From JBECKS01 sp964557005 (lineage in GTDB: Bacteria; Pseudomonadota; Gammaproteobacteria; Pseudomonadales; JBECKS01): 64,000 bases of DNA. The stretch is taken from NCBI GenBank assembly GCA_964557005.1, contig CAZKYI010000001.1, forward strand, positions 448,372-512,371, read 5' to 3'. A program made the position numbers and the translations under genes. Below, piece after piece: positions 44,956 to 54,269 of the stretch (its first letter is position 1; every line of letters starts with the position of its first letter). The notes beneath the pieces were generated by a model. That model saw only the letters and a list, made by a program, of their open reading frames with translations, ran no database searches and had not been told where the DNA came from.

Positions 44956-45942
44956 ATGAAATTGCAACAACTACGATATATCAGAGAGATAGCGCGTAAC
45001 GATTTGAATGTTTCAGCAACGGCTGAAGCTTTGTTTACCTCACAACCTGGCATCAGTAAGCAAATTCGTATGCTGGAAGATGAATTGGGTATTGAAATTT
45101 TTGGCCGCAATGGCAAACACCTGAGCCATATCACTCCTGCGGGGAGGGATATTCTAAACATTGCGGAAGATATTTTTTTGCAGATTGAAAAAATCAAACA
45201 GGTTGCGCAAGAGCATACCCACCCGTCTAAAGGCAGCTTGTCGATTGCCACCACCCACACACAGGCACGTTATGCCTTGCCATCTGTGATTGAAAAGTTT
45301 ATTCGCACTTATCCGCATGTTACTTTGAATATGCAACAGGGAACGCCTAAACAAATTGCAGAAATGGCTGCTAATGGCGTGGTCGATTTTGCCATCGCAA
45401 CCGAGGCGCTTGATGAGCATTTCAACGATTTGATTTTGATGCCTTGCTATCGCTGGAACCGCAGCATTCTGGTGCCAGAACATCACGAATTACTCGATAA
45501 AGTTGAAGAGGAAGGCGAATTGACGCTGGAGATGGTGGCTAAATACCCAATCGTCACCTATGTATTCGGTTTTACAGGTCGCTCACATCTGGATGATGCC
45601 TTTATGCGCGAGGGGCTGAAACCAAGAGTGGTGTTTACAGCCGCCGATGCAGATGTGATTAAAACCTATGTGCGTCTGGGATTGGGCGTAGGCATTGTTG
45701 CCAGCATGGCTTGTGGCAAAGACAAGGGACTGGTCAGCATCGATGCGAGCCATTTGTTTGAGCCGAGTGTGACCAAACTGGCATTTAGAAAGGGAAGTTA
45801 TTTACGCGCTTATATGTATGATTTTATTGAAGGGTTTGCGCCTCATCTGAATAGAAAACTGGTTGAAGAAGCTTTGAAAAAACCCAACAAACTGGGGCTT
45901 GAAGCGTTATTCAGCGAGCTGGAGTTGCCGCTGTTTCACTAG
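44956..45942 (+). CDS. cysB: LysR-family regulator CysB
   Basis: 328 residues from the ATG at 44956. The N-terminal helix-turn-helix (MKLQQLRYIREIARNDLNVS, then LFTSQPGISKQIRMLEDELG) matches CysB, and the effector domain begins LSIATTHTQARYALP with the Thr-Thr-His-Thr inducer site for N-acetylserine. CysB activates sulfate assimilation and cysteine genes. A longer in-frame start at 44827 overlaps the divergent exporter and is unlikely. Located upstream of the thioredoxin-like gene and cysH, in an order like Pseudomonas. Confidence 0.92.
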   Translation: MKLQQLRYIREIARNDLNVSATAEALFTSQPGISKQIRMLEDELGIEIFGRNGKHLSHITPAGRDILNIAEDIFLQIEKIKQVAQEHTHPSKGSLSIATTHTQARYALPSVIEKFIRTYPHVTLNMQQGTPKQIAEMAANGVVDFAIATEALDEHFNDLILMPCYRWNRSILVPEHHELLDKVEEEGELTLEMVAKYPIVTYVFGFTGRSHLDDAFMREGLKPRVVFTAADADVIKTYVRLGLGVGIVASMACGKDKGLVSIDASHLFEPSVTKLAFRKGSYLRAYMYDFIEGFAPHLNRKLVEEALKKPNKLGLEALFSELELPLFH

Positions 45943-46275
45943 TTAGAGAAAATCCAGATCGTTTTGCTCAAGAATATCTTTCAGGCCTTCCTTTTCGTTG
46001 GCTTGTTGATTCAATACTTCCTTTACGAATTTGAAATAAACGGTATAGACCTTTTGCTCCCCCGTTTCATTACTCACCACAAAAAAGGGCGCGCGTTCTA
46101 CATTGAGCTTTTTTGCCAATACCATGCCGGGGCTTTGTTCGTCTCTTTCATCAGCAATTAAAACTTCGTCAATAAATTGCATTTGATTAGCCTGTTCCAA
46201 ACGCTCGGTGACTTCTGCACATTTTTTACAGGCGGAGCCATCGATTTTGATTTTCTTGACGTAAGTAATTTTCAT
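45943..46275 (-). CDS. thioredoxin-like protein with CxxC motif
   Basis: 110 residues. SACKKCAEVTERLEQ gives a C-x-x-C motif at residues 16-19 in the usual position of a thioredoxin fold, followed by APFFVV as the cis-proline segment. Position between cysB and cysH suggests it may provide electrons for sulfate reduction, but this is inference. The cysB stop and this stop are adjacent. It follows cysH, transcribed in the same direction, after 14 bases. Confidence 0.7.
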   Translation of the reverse strand: MKITYVKKIKIDGSACKKCAEVTERLEQANQMQFIDEVLIADERDEQSPGMVLAKKLNVERAPFFVVSNETGEQKVYTVYFKFVKEVLNQQANEKEGLKDILEQNDLDFL

Positions 46276-46289
46276 AGAGATTTTTAAAA

Positions 46290-47024
46290 TTAGCGAGTGG
46301 GTGCGTTACTTGCTGCGTGCAAACCACATTCCTTGGCGGTTGCTTCTTCCCACCACCAGCGGCCTTCACGTTCATGCTGATTAGGCAGTACAGGGCGTGT
46401 GCATGGTTCACAGCCGATGCTGATAAATCCTTTTTCATGCAGCGCATTGTAAGGCACATTATTTTGTCGAATGTATTGCCAAACCTGTTCAGAACTCCAC
46501 ATGGAAAGCGGATTGAATTTAATCAGCGTGTTGTCACTGCGTGAAAAAGCCTGATCGATTTGTATTACGGGAATGTCAGTACGTGTGCCCGGGCTTTGAT
46601 CTCGGCGCTGTCCGGTAATCCAGCCGTCGAGTGTCGCCAGCTTGTTGCGCAAGGGGCCAACCTTGCGAATGGCACAGCATTCCTTGTGGTCGTCCTGATA
46701 AAAACTGAAAAAACCTTTGGTGGCGAGTAATTCTTCCACATCTTCAGCACGAGGAAATTGCGCTTCAATATTGACCTGATAGGTGTTTTTTACTTTTTCC
46801 AGAAACTGGTAGGTCTCAGGGTGTAAACGACCAGTATCGAGTGTGAATACACGAAAATCGCTGGTGATTTTTGCAGCCATGTCCACCAGCACTACATCTT
46901 CAGCACCACTGAATGAAATAGCCAAATCGACAACGGTATCGAAGGCCAACTCAAGAATTTCCTGAGGAGATTTATGTTGGTATTTTTCAGCGAGGGCTTT
47001 GATTTCGTTTTCTTCAAACTTCAT
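46290..47024 (-). CDS. cysH: adenylylsulfate/PAPS reductase CysH (4Fe-4S type)
   Basis: 244 residues. Reduces APS (or PAPS) to sulfite in assimilatory sulfate reduction. Cys116-Cys117 in KECCAIRKVGPL and Cys205/Cys208 in IGCEPCTRPV form the 4Fe-4S-binding set of the APS-type enzymes, and the catalytic cysteine is in the C-terminal KECGLH. Enzymes of the E. coli type lack the CC/CxxC set, so APS is probably the preferred substrate. ATG at 47024 gives MKFEENEIKALAEKY; a longer start at 47093 lies in the promoter region. Confidence 0.93.
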   Translation of the reverse strand: MKFEENEIKALAEKYQHKSPQEILELAFDTVVDLAISFSGAEDVVLVDMAAKITSDFRVFTLDTGRLHPETYQFLEKVKNTYQVNIEAQFPRAEDVEELLATKGFFSFYQDDHKECCAIRKVGPLRNKLATLDGWITGQRRDQSPGTRTDIPVIQIDQAFSRSDNTLIKFNPLSMWSSEQVWQYIRQNNVPYNALHEKGFISIGCEPCTRPVLPNQHEREGRWWWEEATAKECGLHAASNAPTR

Positions 47025-47167
47025 AAGTGGCTCAATGTTGTTTTGGTTGGAATTTTCAAATTTTAACAGAAATCGTTTCGGAATGAATATCACCTTGCGC
47101 CCTGAAGTCTAAAACAGTAATGTGCGCTTCGTTTTTGACTATTCAACATCATCATTACGGAGTATTC

Positions 47168-47782
47168 ATGGAACTGGCGTGTCTTGATTTGGAAGGGGTT
47201 TTGGTTCCCGAAATCTGGATAAATGTGGCAGAAAAAACAGGCATCGATGCCTTGAAAGCGACCACACGGGATATTCCTGATTACGATGTGTTGATGAAGC
47301 AAAGATTGCGCATACTTGATGAGCATAAACTGGATATTCATGTGATTCAGGAAGTCATCGCCACCTTGAAACCTTTGGATGGTGCGTATGAATTTGTGCA
47401 GTGGCTCAAACAAAATTTTCAGCTCATTATTCTTTCAGATACTTTTTATGAATTTGCCAAACCGCTGATGAAGCAACTGGATTGGCCTACGCTGATGTGC
47501 CATCGTTTGGTAGTGAATGAGCAAGGGCGTATTGTGGATTACAAGTTAAGACAAAAAGACCCCAAGCGTTCAGCGGTGAAAGCTTTTCAAAGCTTGAATT
47601 ATCGCGTGATTGCAGCAGGGGATTCCTATAATGACACCACCATGTTGGGGCAGGCCGAGCAGGGCATTTTGTTTTCAGCGCCGCAAAAAGTGATTGATGA
47701 ATTTCCCCAGTTTCCTGTCACCAACACCTATGAAGAACTGAAAGCGGAATTTATCAAAGCCAGCTTGAGAGATTTAAGCTAG
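47168..47782 (+). CDS. thrH: phosphoserine phosphatase / homoserine phosphotransferase ThrH
   Basis: 204 residues of HAD superfamily ThrH. The start MELACLDLEGVLVPEIWINV carries the Asp nucleophile; IILSDTFYEFAKPLMKQL gives motif II, and RQKDPKR and VIAAGDSYNDTTML motifs III and IV. The protein strongly resembles the Pseudomonas ThrH, which dephosphorylates phosphoserine and can transfer the phosphate to homoserine, linking serine and threonine synthesis. Divergent from cysH. Stop and the convergent pabB stop share CTAG bases. Confidence 0.93.
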   Translation: MELACLDLEGVLVPEIWINVAEKTGIDALKATTRDIPDYDVLMKQRLRILDEHKLDIHVIQEVIATLKPLDGAYEFVQWLKQNFQLIILSDTFYEFAKPLMKQLDWPTLMCHRLVVNEQGRIVDYKLRQKDPKRSAVKAFQSLNYRVIAAGDSYNDTTMLGQAEQGILFSAPQKVIDEFPQFPVTNTYEELKAEFIKASLRDLS

Positions 47783-49146
47783 CGTTTTTCGTACTCGTCG
47801 AGTGCAATCAGATTGTTGATTTTATTCAGACACTCCTGATATTCCTCTTCACACACTGAATCGGCTACCAGTCCACCACCGCCCCAGCAATACAGTTTTG
47901 CGTTTGCAATCAGAATCGTGCGAATGGCGATATTGAATTCCAGTTCGCCCGTGTGTTTTCTATATCCAATCGCACCGCAATAAATCTGGCGTGCATCGGG
48001 TTCCAGCGCACGAATAATTTCCATCGCACTTTTTTTCGGTGCACCTGTAATGGAACCACCTGGAAAACAATTCAATACTACTTCCAGAGCGCTAACCTCT
48101 TCTTTCTTTTGTGCGTGAATGGCACTCACCAAATGATGTACGTTGGAAAAACTCTGAATCTCGAACAGCTTGTCTACCTGCACACTGTTGAGTTCGGCAC
48201 TGATACTTAAATCATTGCGAATCAAATCGACAATCATCAGATTTTCTGCCTGATCTTTTTCACTTTCTTGCAGGGAAAGTTTGAGCAAGTTGTCTGTCGC
48301 AGGATTATCGGAGCGCGCTCGCGTTCCCTTAATCGGGTGGCTGCTAATCAAACCTTGTGCGTCCAGTTTGATAAAAGACTCAGGTGAAAAACTTAATATC
48401 TCACCATAAGGTGTTTCCATAAATGCACAAAAAGGTGCAGGGCTTTGTTTGCGCAACAGGCAATAATAGGGCCAAGGTTCTTCGTTAAATGCTGCTTCAA
48501 AGCGCTGCGCCAGATTTACCTGATAACAATCACCATCGAGTATGTGTTGCTTGACGATATTGAATGCCTGTTGATATTGGTGTTTGTCAAAATTGGCACT
48601 GTAGTGTTCAGGTATTTTGAGTGTGTGTGGGTTCAGTTGCGCATGTGAAGCATTTGCGTCATTCAGTTTCGCAAGAAAATTCTGTAAATAAGGTTTAAAT
48701 CTTTCCTGATAATAGAGCGTACAGGTGCGTGCATGATGATTCACTTCAATATGCCATGAGAAAAATCCAAGACACACATCGGGAATCAGCTTTTCTTTTT
48801 CTGCATGTCGTGCAATTTTGAAGTATTCATCGCGACAGTGATAACCAAAATAACCGAGTATGTCGCCTGAGTAGCTTGCTTCAAGTGCGAGCAGTTTTTC
48901 AAAAGCCTTGCCGCCGCTTTCTACCGGTTTCCAGTCAGCATCAAACAGTTGGTAGCAATCGCCGCGAATTTCCAGAATAAATTCTGGTGCCGTAGCCAAT
49001 ATATCTTTGCACACATGGTCTTGTCTCAGATTTGTGCAGCTATCGAGAAAAATGTTGACTGTTTTGCAAGGGCTAAGCAAACGCAGTTGTGTGAAGAGCT
49101 GTGTGCTGTCTTCACAATAGGTGAGGGCATGAGCGAGGGTATTCAT
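47779..49146 (-). CDS. pabB: aminodeoxychorismate synthase component I PabB
   Basis: 455 residues of the chorismate-utilising family. It converts chorismate and ammonia to 4-amino-4-deoxychorismate for folate. Key regions are HPIKGTRARSDNPATD, AENLMIVDLIRNDLS and FPGGSITGAPKKSAMEI, with YCGAIGYRKHTGELEFNIAI near the end. A neighbour trpE-like function is excluded by the location next to thrH and lack of trpG, but PabB versus TrpE discrimination is partly by context. It needs PabA for ammonia, not seen here. Confidence 0.92.
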   Translation of the reverse strand: MNTLAHALTYCEDSTQLFTQLRLLSPCKTVNIFLDSCTNLRQDHVCKDILATAPEFILEIRGDCYQLFDADWKPVESGGKAFEKLLALEASYSGDILGYFGYHCRDEYFKIARHAEKEKLIPDVCLGFFSWHIEVNHHARTCTLYYQERFKPYLQNFLAKLNDANASHAQLNPHTLKIPEHYSANFDKHQYQQAFNIVKQHILDGDCYQVNLAQRFEAAFNEEPWPYYCLLRKQSPAPFCAFMETPYGEILSFSPESFIKLDAQGLISSHPIKGTRARSDNPATDNLLKLSLQESEKDQAENLMIVDLIRNDLSISAELNSVQVDKLFEIQSFSNVHHLVSAIHAQKKEEVSALEVVLNCFPGGSITGAPKKSAMEIIRALEPDARQIYCGAIGYRKHTGELEFNIAIRTILIANAKLYCWGGGGLVADSVCEEEYQECLNKINNLIALDEYEKR

Positions 49147-49149
49147 GGA

Positions 49150-49911
49150 TTATTCGCGCAAGCGGTAACCTGTTTTAAAAATCCAGGCAATAAAAGCAAG
49201 ACAGATCAGCATAAATAACAGCACCATACCCACGCTGATGCCAATATGCACGTCGGCCACGCCGTAAAAACTCCAGCGAAATCCACTTACCAGATACACA
49301 ATCGGATTAAACAGGGAAATGGTTTGCCATATCGGCGGCAACATATTGATGGAATAAAAACAACCACCCAGAAAGGTGAGCGGCGTGATTACCATCAAGG
49401 GAATCACTTGCAGCTTCTGAAAGTCATCTGCCCAGATGCCCAGAATAAAACCAAACAAGCTGAAGGTAACCGCAGTGAGTACCAGAAAAGCAAACATCCA
49501 CAAGGGGTGCTGAATTTCGTAATCGACAAAAAAACGTGCAGTCACCAGAATTAACACACCAATCATAATGGATTTGCTTGCAGCAGCGCCGACATAACCG
49601 AGTACCACTTCAAAAAAATTGACAGGTGCCGAAAGCACTTCGTAAATGGTGCCTGAATACTTTGGGAAAAAGATACCAAAAGACGCATTGGAAATACTTT
49701 CGCCCAATAAGGTGAGCATAATCAAACCCGGAATAATGAAAGCCGCATAATTGACACCTTCAATGTCGCCCATCCGTGAACCAATCGCCGTGCCAAACAC
49801 AATAAAATACAGTGAGGTTGAAAGGACGGGATGCGCAATACTTTGCATGAGTGTGCGAAAGGTTCTTGCCATTTCAAAAATGTAAATCGCTTTTATGGCA
49901 TATACATTCAT
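49150..49911 (-). CDS. ABC-2 type transporter permease (YadH-like)
   Basis: 253 residues, about six membrane helices, of the ABC-2 permease family. The N-terminal IYIFEMARTFRTLMQSIAHPVL and the motif GYVGAAASKSIMIGVLIL match the YadH subgroup, whose substrate is unknown. It overlaps the ATP-binding gene upstream by 4 bases (ATGA) and ends 3 bases before pabB's first codon. Confidence 0.85.
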   Translation of the reverse strand: MNVYAIKAIYIFEMARTFRTLMQSIAHPVLSTSLYFIVFGTAIGSRMGDIEGVNYAAFIIPGLIMLTLLGESISNASFGIFFPKYSGTIYEVLSAPVNFFEVVLGYVGAAASKSIMIGVLILVTARFFVDYEIQHPLWMFAFLVLTAVTFSLFGFILGIWADDFQKLQVIPLMVITPLTFLGGCFYSINMLPPIWQTISLFNPIVYLVSGFRWSFYGVADVHIGISVGMVLLFMLICLAFIAWIFKTGYRLRE

Positions 49912-50837
49912 GCGCGGTGATCTCCAAGTAAATTGACAAAAATTTCTTCCAGAGAACTTTGGCTTGCGTGTAAATCATTGTATTCAATACCGAGTTCAGC
50001 CAGCAGCTTTAAAAATTCTGCTACATTGAGATGTTCCTTGTTTTGATCGAAGGTGTAGCGCATTTCCTGTGTTGTTGTATCGAATTCTACTCCAAGGTTT
50101 TTCAGTTTTTCAGGCAAGCTGTTGATTGCATTCGAAATGCTCAATAACAAGGTTCGTTTGCCCATTTTTTTCATCAGAGTGAGTTTGTCTTCAACCAGAA
50201 TGATTTCACCTTGATTGATAACACCAACGCGATCGGCCATTTCTTCGGCTTCTTCAATGTAGTGGGTGGTGAGAATAATGGTGCAACCGCTTTCGCGTAA
50301 CCTGCGAATCAAAAGCCACATATCCTTGCGTAGTTCGACATCAACACCCGCACTTGGCTCGTCAAGAAAAAGAATTTCCGGCTCATGTGAGAGTGCCTTG
50401 GCAATCATCACGCGACGTTTCATGCCACCTGACAAATCCATAATACGGGAATCTTTTTTATCCCATAGAGAGAGTTGTTTGAGTAACTGTTCAATCAATT
50501 GCGGATTGGCTGGTTTGCCAAACAAGCCACGACTGAAACTCACTGCCGACCAGACACTCTCAAAGGAATCGGTACACAGCTCCTGCGGCACCAAGCCAAT
50601 TTTTTGCCGCGCCTGACGCGCCTGTGTGACCACATTGAAGCCATCGGCCAGAATCACGCCTTCACTCGGTTGAACGATGCCACAAATAGCACCAATGAGC
50701 GTGGTTTTTCCTGCGCCATTGGGGCCAAGCAAGGCAAAGATTTCACCCTGATTGATGTTCAGATGGATATTGTTGAGGGCTTGAAAGCCACCCGCATAAA
50801 ATTTTTTCAGTGAGGAAATTTGAATGATGGGATTCAA
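49908..50837 (-). CDS. ABC transporter ATP-binding protein (YadG-like)
   Basis: 309 residues. Walker A GPNGAGKTTL, signature LSGGMKRRVMIAKALSHEPE, Walker B ILFLDEPSAGVD and H-loop TTHYIEE are all present. It pairs with the downstream permease as an ABC-2 exporter, like YadG/YadH. The start appears to be TTG (MNPIIQISSLKKFY); no ATG in the nearby frame fits. Substrate unknown. Confidence 0.88.
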   Translation of the reverse strand: MNPIIQISSLKKFYAGGFQALNNIHLNINQGEIFALLGPNGAGKTTLIGAICGIVQPSEGVILADGFNVVTQARQARQKIGLVPQELCTDSFESVWSAVSFSRGLFGKPANPQLIEQLLKQLSLWDKKDSRIMDLSGGMKRRVMIAKALSHEPEILFLDEPSAGVDVELRKDMWLLIRRLRESGCTIILTTHYIEEAEEMADRVGVINQGEIILVEDKLTLMKKMGKRTLLLSISNAINSLPEKLKNLGVEFDTTTQEMRYTFDQNKEHLNVAEFLKLLAELGIEYNDLHASQSSLEEIFVNLLGDHRA

Positions 50838-50927
50838 GAAAACTGCCCTTTAAAAAACTGATGTATGGAAGCGTTGAATAGCGGGGTATTATAACGTTTA
50901 AATCCTGCGAGTACGTGGTGAATCCAT

Positions 50928-51299
50928 ATGTTGAAAGGCATTTTATTTATCATCGCCATCATTGTTACTTTTGATATTGGCAAAACCCTGATTCATTCCT
51001 GGAATGAACATGAAGAGGTAGAAAAAACGCCAGAGCTGCTTCAACCTGAACAACCGATGGTTAAATCTGTGGAGCCATCGACTGTTCCAAGGCAGGAAAA
51101 ACTCGATTTAAGTCTGCCTGACGATGTTCAGTTTGAAGAGGAAGACGCAGCATTGCCTGCATCGGGCAAGCTGAATATCCAGCCTGGTAAAAGCCCTAAT
51201 CGTACCCAATTCTCTGGCAAGCCCATCATCATTAAGGAAACCCCTGAATCCAAACCTGAACTTGGTGGGGTGAGTGTTGGCATCAAGGTTGATCTATAA
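50928..51299 (+). CDS. small single-span membrane protein, unknown
   Basis: 123 residues: one N-terminal hydrophobic segment (MLKGILFIIAIIVTFDIGK), then a Pro/Glu/Lys-rich linker probably outside the membrane, ending with LGGVSVGIKVDL. Low-complexity and acidic character suggests an extended region. No family recognised. It stands between an ABC exporter and the prp regulator; the prp operator begins only 2 bases after its stop. Confidence 0.55.
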   Translation: MLKGILFIIAIIVTFDIGKTLIHSWNEHEEVEKTPELLQPEQPMVKSVEPSTVPRQEKLDLSLPDDVQFEEEDAALPASGKLNIQPGKSPNRTQFSGKPIIIKETPESKPELGGVSVGIKVDL

Positions 51300-51300
51300 A

Positions 51301-51376
51301 ATTGTCAACAACCTTGACTATTTATAGCCTGTAAATTACATTTTCGGCTCATTTTTGCTGATATTGTCAACAATAT
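51301..51376 (+). promoter_or_regulatory. prp control region with two ATTGTCAACAA sites and a promoter
   Basis: Sites: ATTGTCAACAA at 51301-51311, and the palindrome ATATTGTCAACAATAT at 51361-51376, with perfect 7-base arms around CA. A promoter TTGACT (51314-51319), 17-base spacer and TACATT (51337-51342) lies between. The second palindrome overlaps the first two bases of the regulator's start codon at 51375, so binding should block expression. TTGTC-type palindromes are consistent with GntR-family PrpR regulators. Confidence 0.6.
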
Positions 51377-52118
51377 GTCTTTCCTGCTTAAGCCAACACG
51401 TGATTCTGGTGTGCTGTCTGCGCCCAATGCAGACAGCACAGTGGCGACCCGTGCGGATCAGGCTTTCAACATGCTGCAAGCGGACATTACCAGAGGCAAA
51501 ATTAAACCCGGCACCAAGATTTCTGAGGTAGACCTTGCAGGGCAATATGGCATCAGTCGTGGCCCTTTGAGGGAAGCCTTGCAGCGTCTGGAAAGCCGCC
51601 GCCTGATTGAACGTATTCCACATGTTGGCACGCGCGTGGTGTCCCTCAACCTGAAAGAGCTGCTTGAGATTTATCAGGTGCGCGAGGCGCTTGAAGGTTT
51701 GGCCTGTCGTTTGGCTTGCCAGAGCATGAACCAGCAGGAAATTGATCAACTGGGTGCTTTGCTCAAAAAGCACGAAGCGGACAGCGAGATTCAGTCAGGT
51801 CATGCCTATTTTCAGAAAGAGGGTGATCTGGATTTTCATCATCTGATTATTACCGGTTCCAAAAATGCGCATTTGGCCGAACAGATTCTGGGCAACATGT
51901 ACCACATTCTGCGCATGTATCGTTACCAGTGCAGTTTGTCGGAAGGGCGACCACAAAAAGCCTTGAAAGAACATTTGGCGATTTATGAAGCGATTGCAGA
52001 CAGAGATGGTGAGCTGGCGGAATTTTTAATGCGAAAACATATTCGGCAGGCGCATAACAATATTGAACAGAAGTACAAGCAGCAGGATTTCGATTTAATC
52101 AATCAGAATCCAAAGTAA
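51375..52118 (+). CDS. GntR-family (FCD) regulator of the methylcitrate operon
   Basis: 247 residues: a GntR winged-helix domain (RADQAFNMLQADITRGKIKPG, then LAGQYGISRGPLREALQRLE) and a helical FCD ligand domain with EVREALEGLACRLAC-like segments, here QVREALEGLACRLACQ. In Shewanella-like bacteria this family member (PrpR) represses propionate catabolism. It is the first gene of the prp cluster, 44 bases before prpB, and the likely binder of the palindromes around its own start. No Shine-Dalgarno site is visible before the ATG. Confidence 0.83.
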   Translation: MSFLLKPTRDSGVLSAPNADSTVATRADQAFNMLQADITRGKIKPGTKISEVDLAGQYGISRGPLREALQRLESRRLIERIPHVGTRVVSLNLKELLEIYQVREALEGLACRLACQSMNQQEIDQLGALLKKHEADSEIQSGHAYFQKEGDLDFHHLIITGSKNAHLAEQILGNMYHILRMYRYQCSLSEGRPQKALKEHLAIYEAIADRDGELAEFLMRKHIRQAHNNIEQKYKQQDFDLINQNPK

Positions 52119-52162
52119 ATGGTTTTAATTTTAATCAGATGTTGTCAGGAAACAGGTGAACT

Positions 52163-53050
52163 ATGACTAAACTTTCCCAGGGTGCTCGTTTTAGAAAAGC
52201 GATTGAAGAAAACAAACCATTGCAAGTGGTGGGAACCATTAACGCTTATGCCGCAATGATGGCTGAGCAAATTGGTCACAAGGCGATTTATCTTTCTGGC
52301 GCTGGCGTGGCGAATGCGTCCTACGGTTTACCCGATTTGGGTATGACTTCCCTCAATGATGTGTTGGTAGATGTCCGTCGTATTACCTCGGCAAGCAACC
52401 TGCCATTGTTGGTGGACATTGATACGGGTTGGGGCGGTGCATTCAATATTGCCAAAACCATTCGTGATATGGAAAAAGCGGGTGCAGCAGCTGTGCATAT
52501 TGAAGATCAGGTGGCGCAGAAGCGCTGTGGCCATCGTCCCAATAAGGAAATTGTTTCGACAGAAGAAATGTCTGATCGCATTAAAGCCGCAGTCGATGCC
52601 AGAACCGATGCAGATTTTTTTATTATGGCACGCACCGATGCCTTTGCTCAGGAAGGTCTGGAAGCTGCGATTGCAAGAGCCAGGGCCTATGTTGCAGCAG
52701 GTGCTGATGGCATTTTCGCAGAAGCCATTAAAACCGAAGAACATTATCGTGCATTTTCACAAGCATTGAATGTACCGATTTTGGCCAACATCACTGAATT
52801 CGGTCAGACAGAATTATGGAATAAAAAACAACTGGGTGAGTGGGGCGCTTCGCTGGTGCTTTATCCTTTGTCTGCTTTTCGCGCAATGAATAAAGCAGCG
52901 GAAACGGTTTATAAATCTTTATTGGCAGAGGGTGACCAGAAAAAAGTTGTCGATATAATGCAGACCCGCATGGAGCTTTACGATTATCTCGGCTACCACG
53001 CATACGAGCAAAAACTGGATTCACTGTTTGCAGAAGGCAAAAATAAATAA
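52163..53050 (+). CDS. prpB: 2-methylisocitrate lyase PrpB
   Basis: 295 residues of the isocitrate lyase/PEP mutase superfamily, splitting 2-methylisocitrate to pyruvate and succinate. Identifying features are GAGVANASYGLPDLGMTSLN near the N terminus, the metal-binding DIDTGWGG, the catalytic loop KRCGHRPNKE, and ADFFIMARTDAF. Directly before prpC. A TTGTCAGG half-site before the gene (52142-52149) might be an additional operator. Confidence 0.96.
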   Translation: MTKLSQGARFRKAIEENKPLQVVGTINAYAAMMAEQIGHKAIYLSGAGVANASYGLPDLGMTSLNDVLVDVRRITSASNLPLLVDIDTGWGGAFNIAKTIRDMEKAGAAAVHIEDQVAQKRCGHRPNKEIVSTEEMSDRIKAAVDARTDADFFIMARTDAFAQEGLEAAIARARAYVAAGADGIFAEAIKTEEHYRAFSQALNVPILANITEFGQTELWNKKQLGEWGASLVLYPLSAFRAMNKAAETVYKSLLAEGDQKKVVDIMQTRMELYDYLGYHAYEQKLDSLFAEGKNK

Positions 53051-53095
53051 TTTCAATTTTCAATTTCACATCAGGTATTAAATTAGGGGGCTATC

Positions 53096-54238
53096 ATGGC
53101 GGAAGGTAAAAAACTCGAAGGCGCAGGTTTACGCGGACAGGTTGCTGGCAAGACTGCATTATCCACTGTCGGAAAATCAGGTTCAGGTCTGACCTATCGT
53201 GGTTATGATGTAAAAGATTTGGCAGAAAATTGTGTGTTTGAGGAAGTGGCGCACCTGATTCTGAAAGGTAAATTACCCAATCAGGCAGAGCTGGAGGCTT
53301 ACAGAAACAAGTTAAGAGGCATGCGCGGTTTGCCACAGGCTTTGAAAGAAGTGCTTGAACGTATTCCTGCCGATGCACACCCGATGGATGTGATTCGTAC
53401 CGGCTGCTCGATGCTGGGTAATCTGGAACAGGAAAATACAGCGGTGATGGGCGTATTTCCAAATCAGGAAGCCATCGTTGATCGCATGCTCGCAGTGTTC
53501 CCCTCGATTATTTGTTATTGGTATCGTTTTTCGCACGATGGTGTGCGCATTGAAACAGAAACTGATGATATTTCTATTGGCGCACATTTCCTGCACATGC
53601 TGCACGATAAAAAACCCAATGCCTTGCATGAGCAAGTGATGAATGTGAGCTTGATTCTTTATGCCGAGCATGAATTCAACGCCTCTACTTTCACTGCGCG
53701 TGTATGTGCTTCAACTTTATCGGATATGCACTCCTGCATCGCAGGTGCGATTGGTTCACTGCGTGGTCCTCTGCATGGTGGCGCGAATGAAGCAGCGATG
53801 GACATGATTGAAAAATTTAAAGACCCCGATCATGCCGAAAGTGAAATGATGGCGATGCTGGCACGCAAGGATAAAATCATGGGCTTTGGTCACGCGATTT
53901 ATTCTACTTCTGATCCACGTAATGAAATCATTAAATTGTGGTCAGAAAAATTATCTGCTGATGTCGGTGATACAGTGCTTTATCCAGTATCGGTTCGTTG
54001 TGAAGCCGTCATGTGGCGTGAAAAGAAATTATTCTGTAATGCAGATTTTTTCCACGCATCGGCTTATCACTTCATGGGCATTCCAACCAAACTGTTCACA
54101 CCTATTTTTGTGATGTCACGTTTAACGGGCTGGGCGGCGCATGTGATGGAGCAACGTGCAGATAACCGTATTATTCGTCCTTCTGCGGAATATATTGGTG
54201 AAGAATTGCGTGTAGTTACGCCTATTTCAAAACGTTAA
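53096..54238 (+). CDS. prpC: 2-methylcitrate synthase PrpC
   Basis: 380 residues of the citrate synthase family. It condenses propionyl-CoA with oxaloacetate. The N-terminal VGKSGSGLTYRGYDVKDLAE, the catalytic segments GPLHGGANEAAMDMIEKF and GFGHAIYSTSDPRNEIIKLW carry the His/Asp set. Co-transcribed with prpB and acnD; the operon context distinguishes it from citrate synthase. Confidence 0.96.
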   Translation: MAEGKKLEGAGLRGQVAGKTALSTVGKSGSGLTYRGYDVKDLAENCVFEEVAHLILKGKLPNQAELEAYRNKLRGMRGLPQALKEVLERIPADAHPMDVIRTGCSMLGNLEQENTAVMGVFPNQEAIVDRMLAVFPSIICYWYRFSHDGVRIETETDDISIGAHFLHMLHDKKPNALHEQVMNVSLILYAEHEFNASTFTARVCASTLSDMHSCIAGAIGSLRGPLHGGANEAAMDMIEKFKDPDHAESEMMAMLARKDKIMGFGHAIYSTSDPRNEIIKLWSEKLSADVGDTVLYPVSVRCEAVMWREKKLFCNADFFHASAYHFMGIPTKLFTPIFVMSRLTGWAAHVMEQRADNRIIRPSAEYIGEELRVVTPISKR

Positions 54239-54269
54239 TTTTTGTCATTCCGAGTTTAGATTTATGTCT

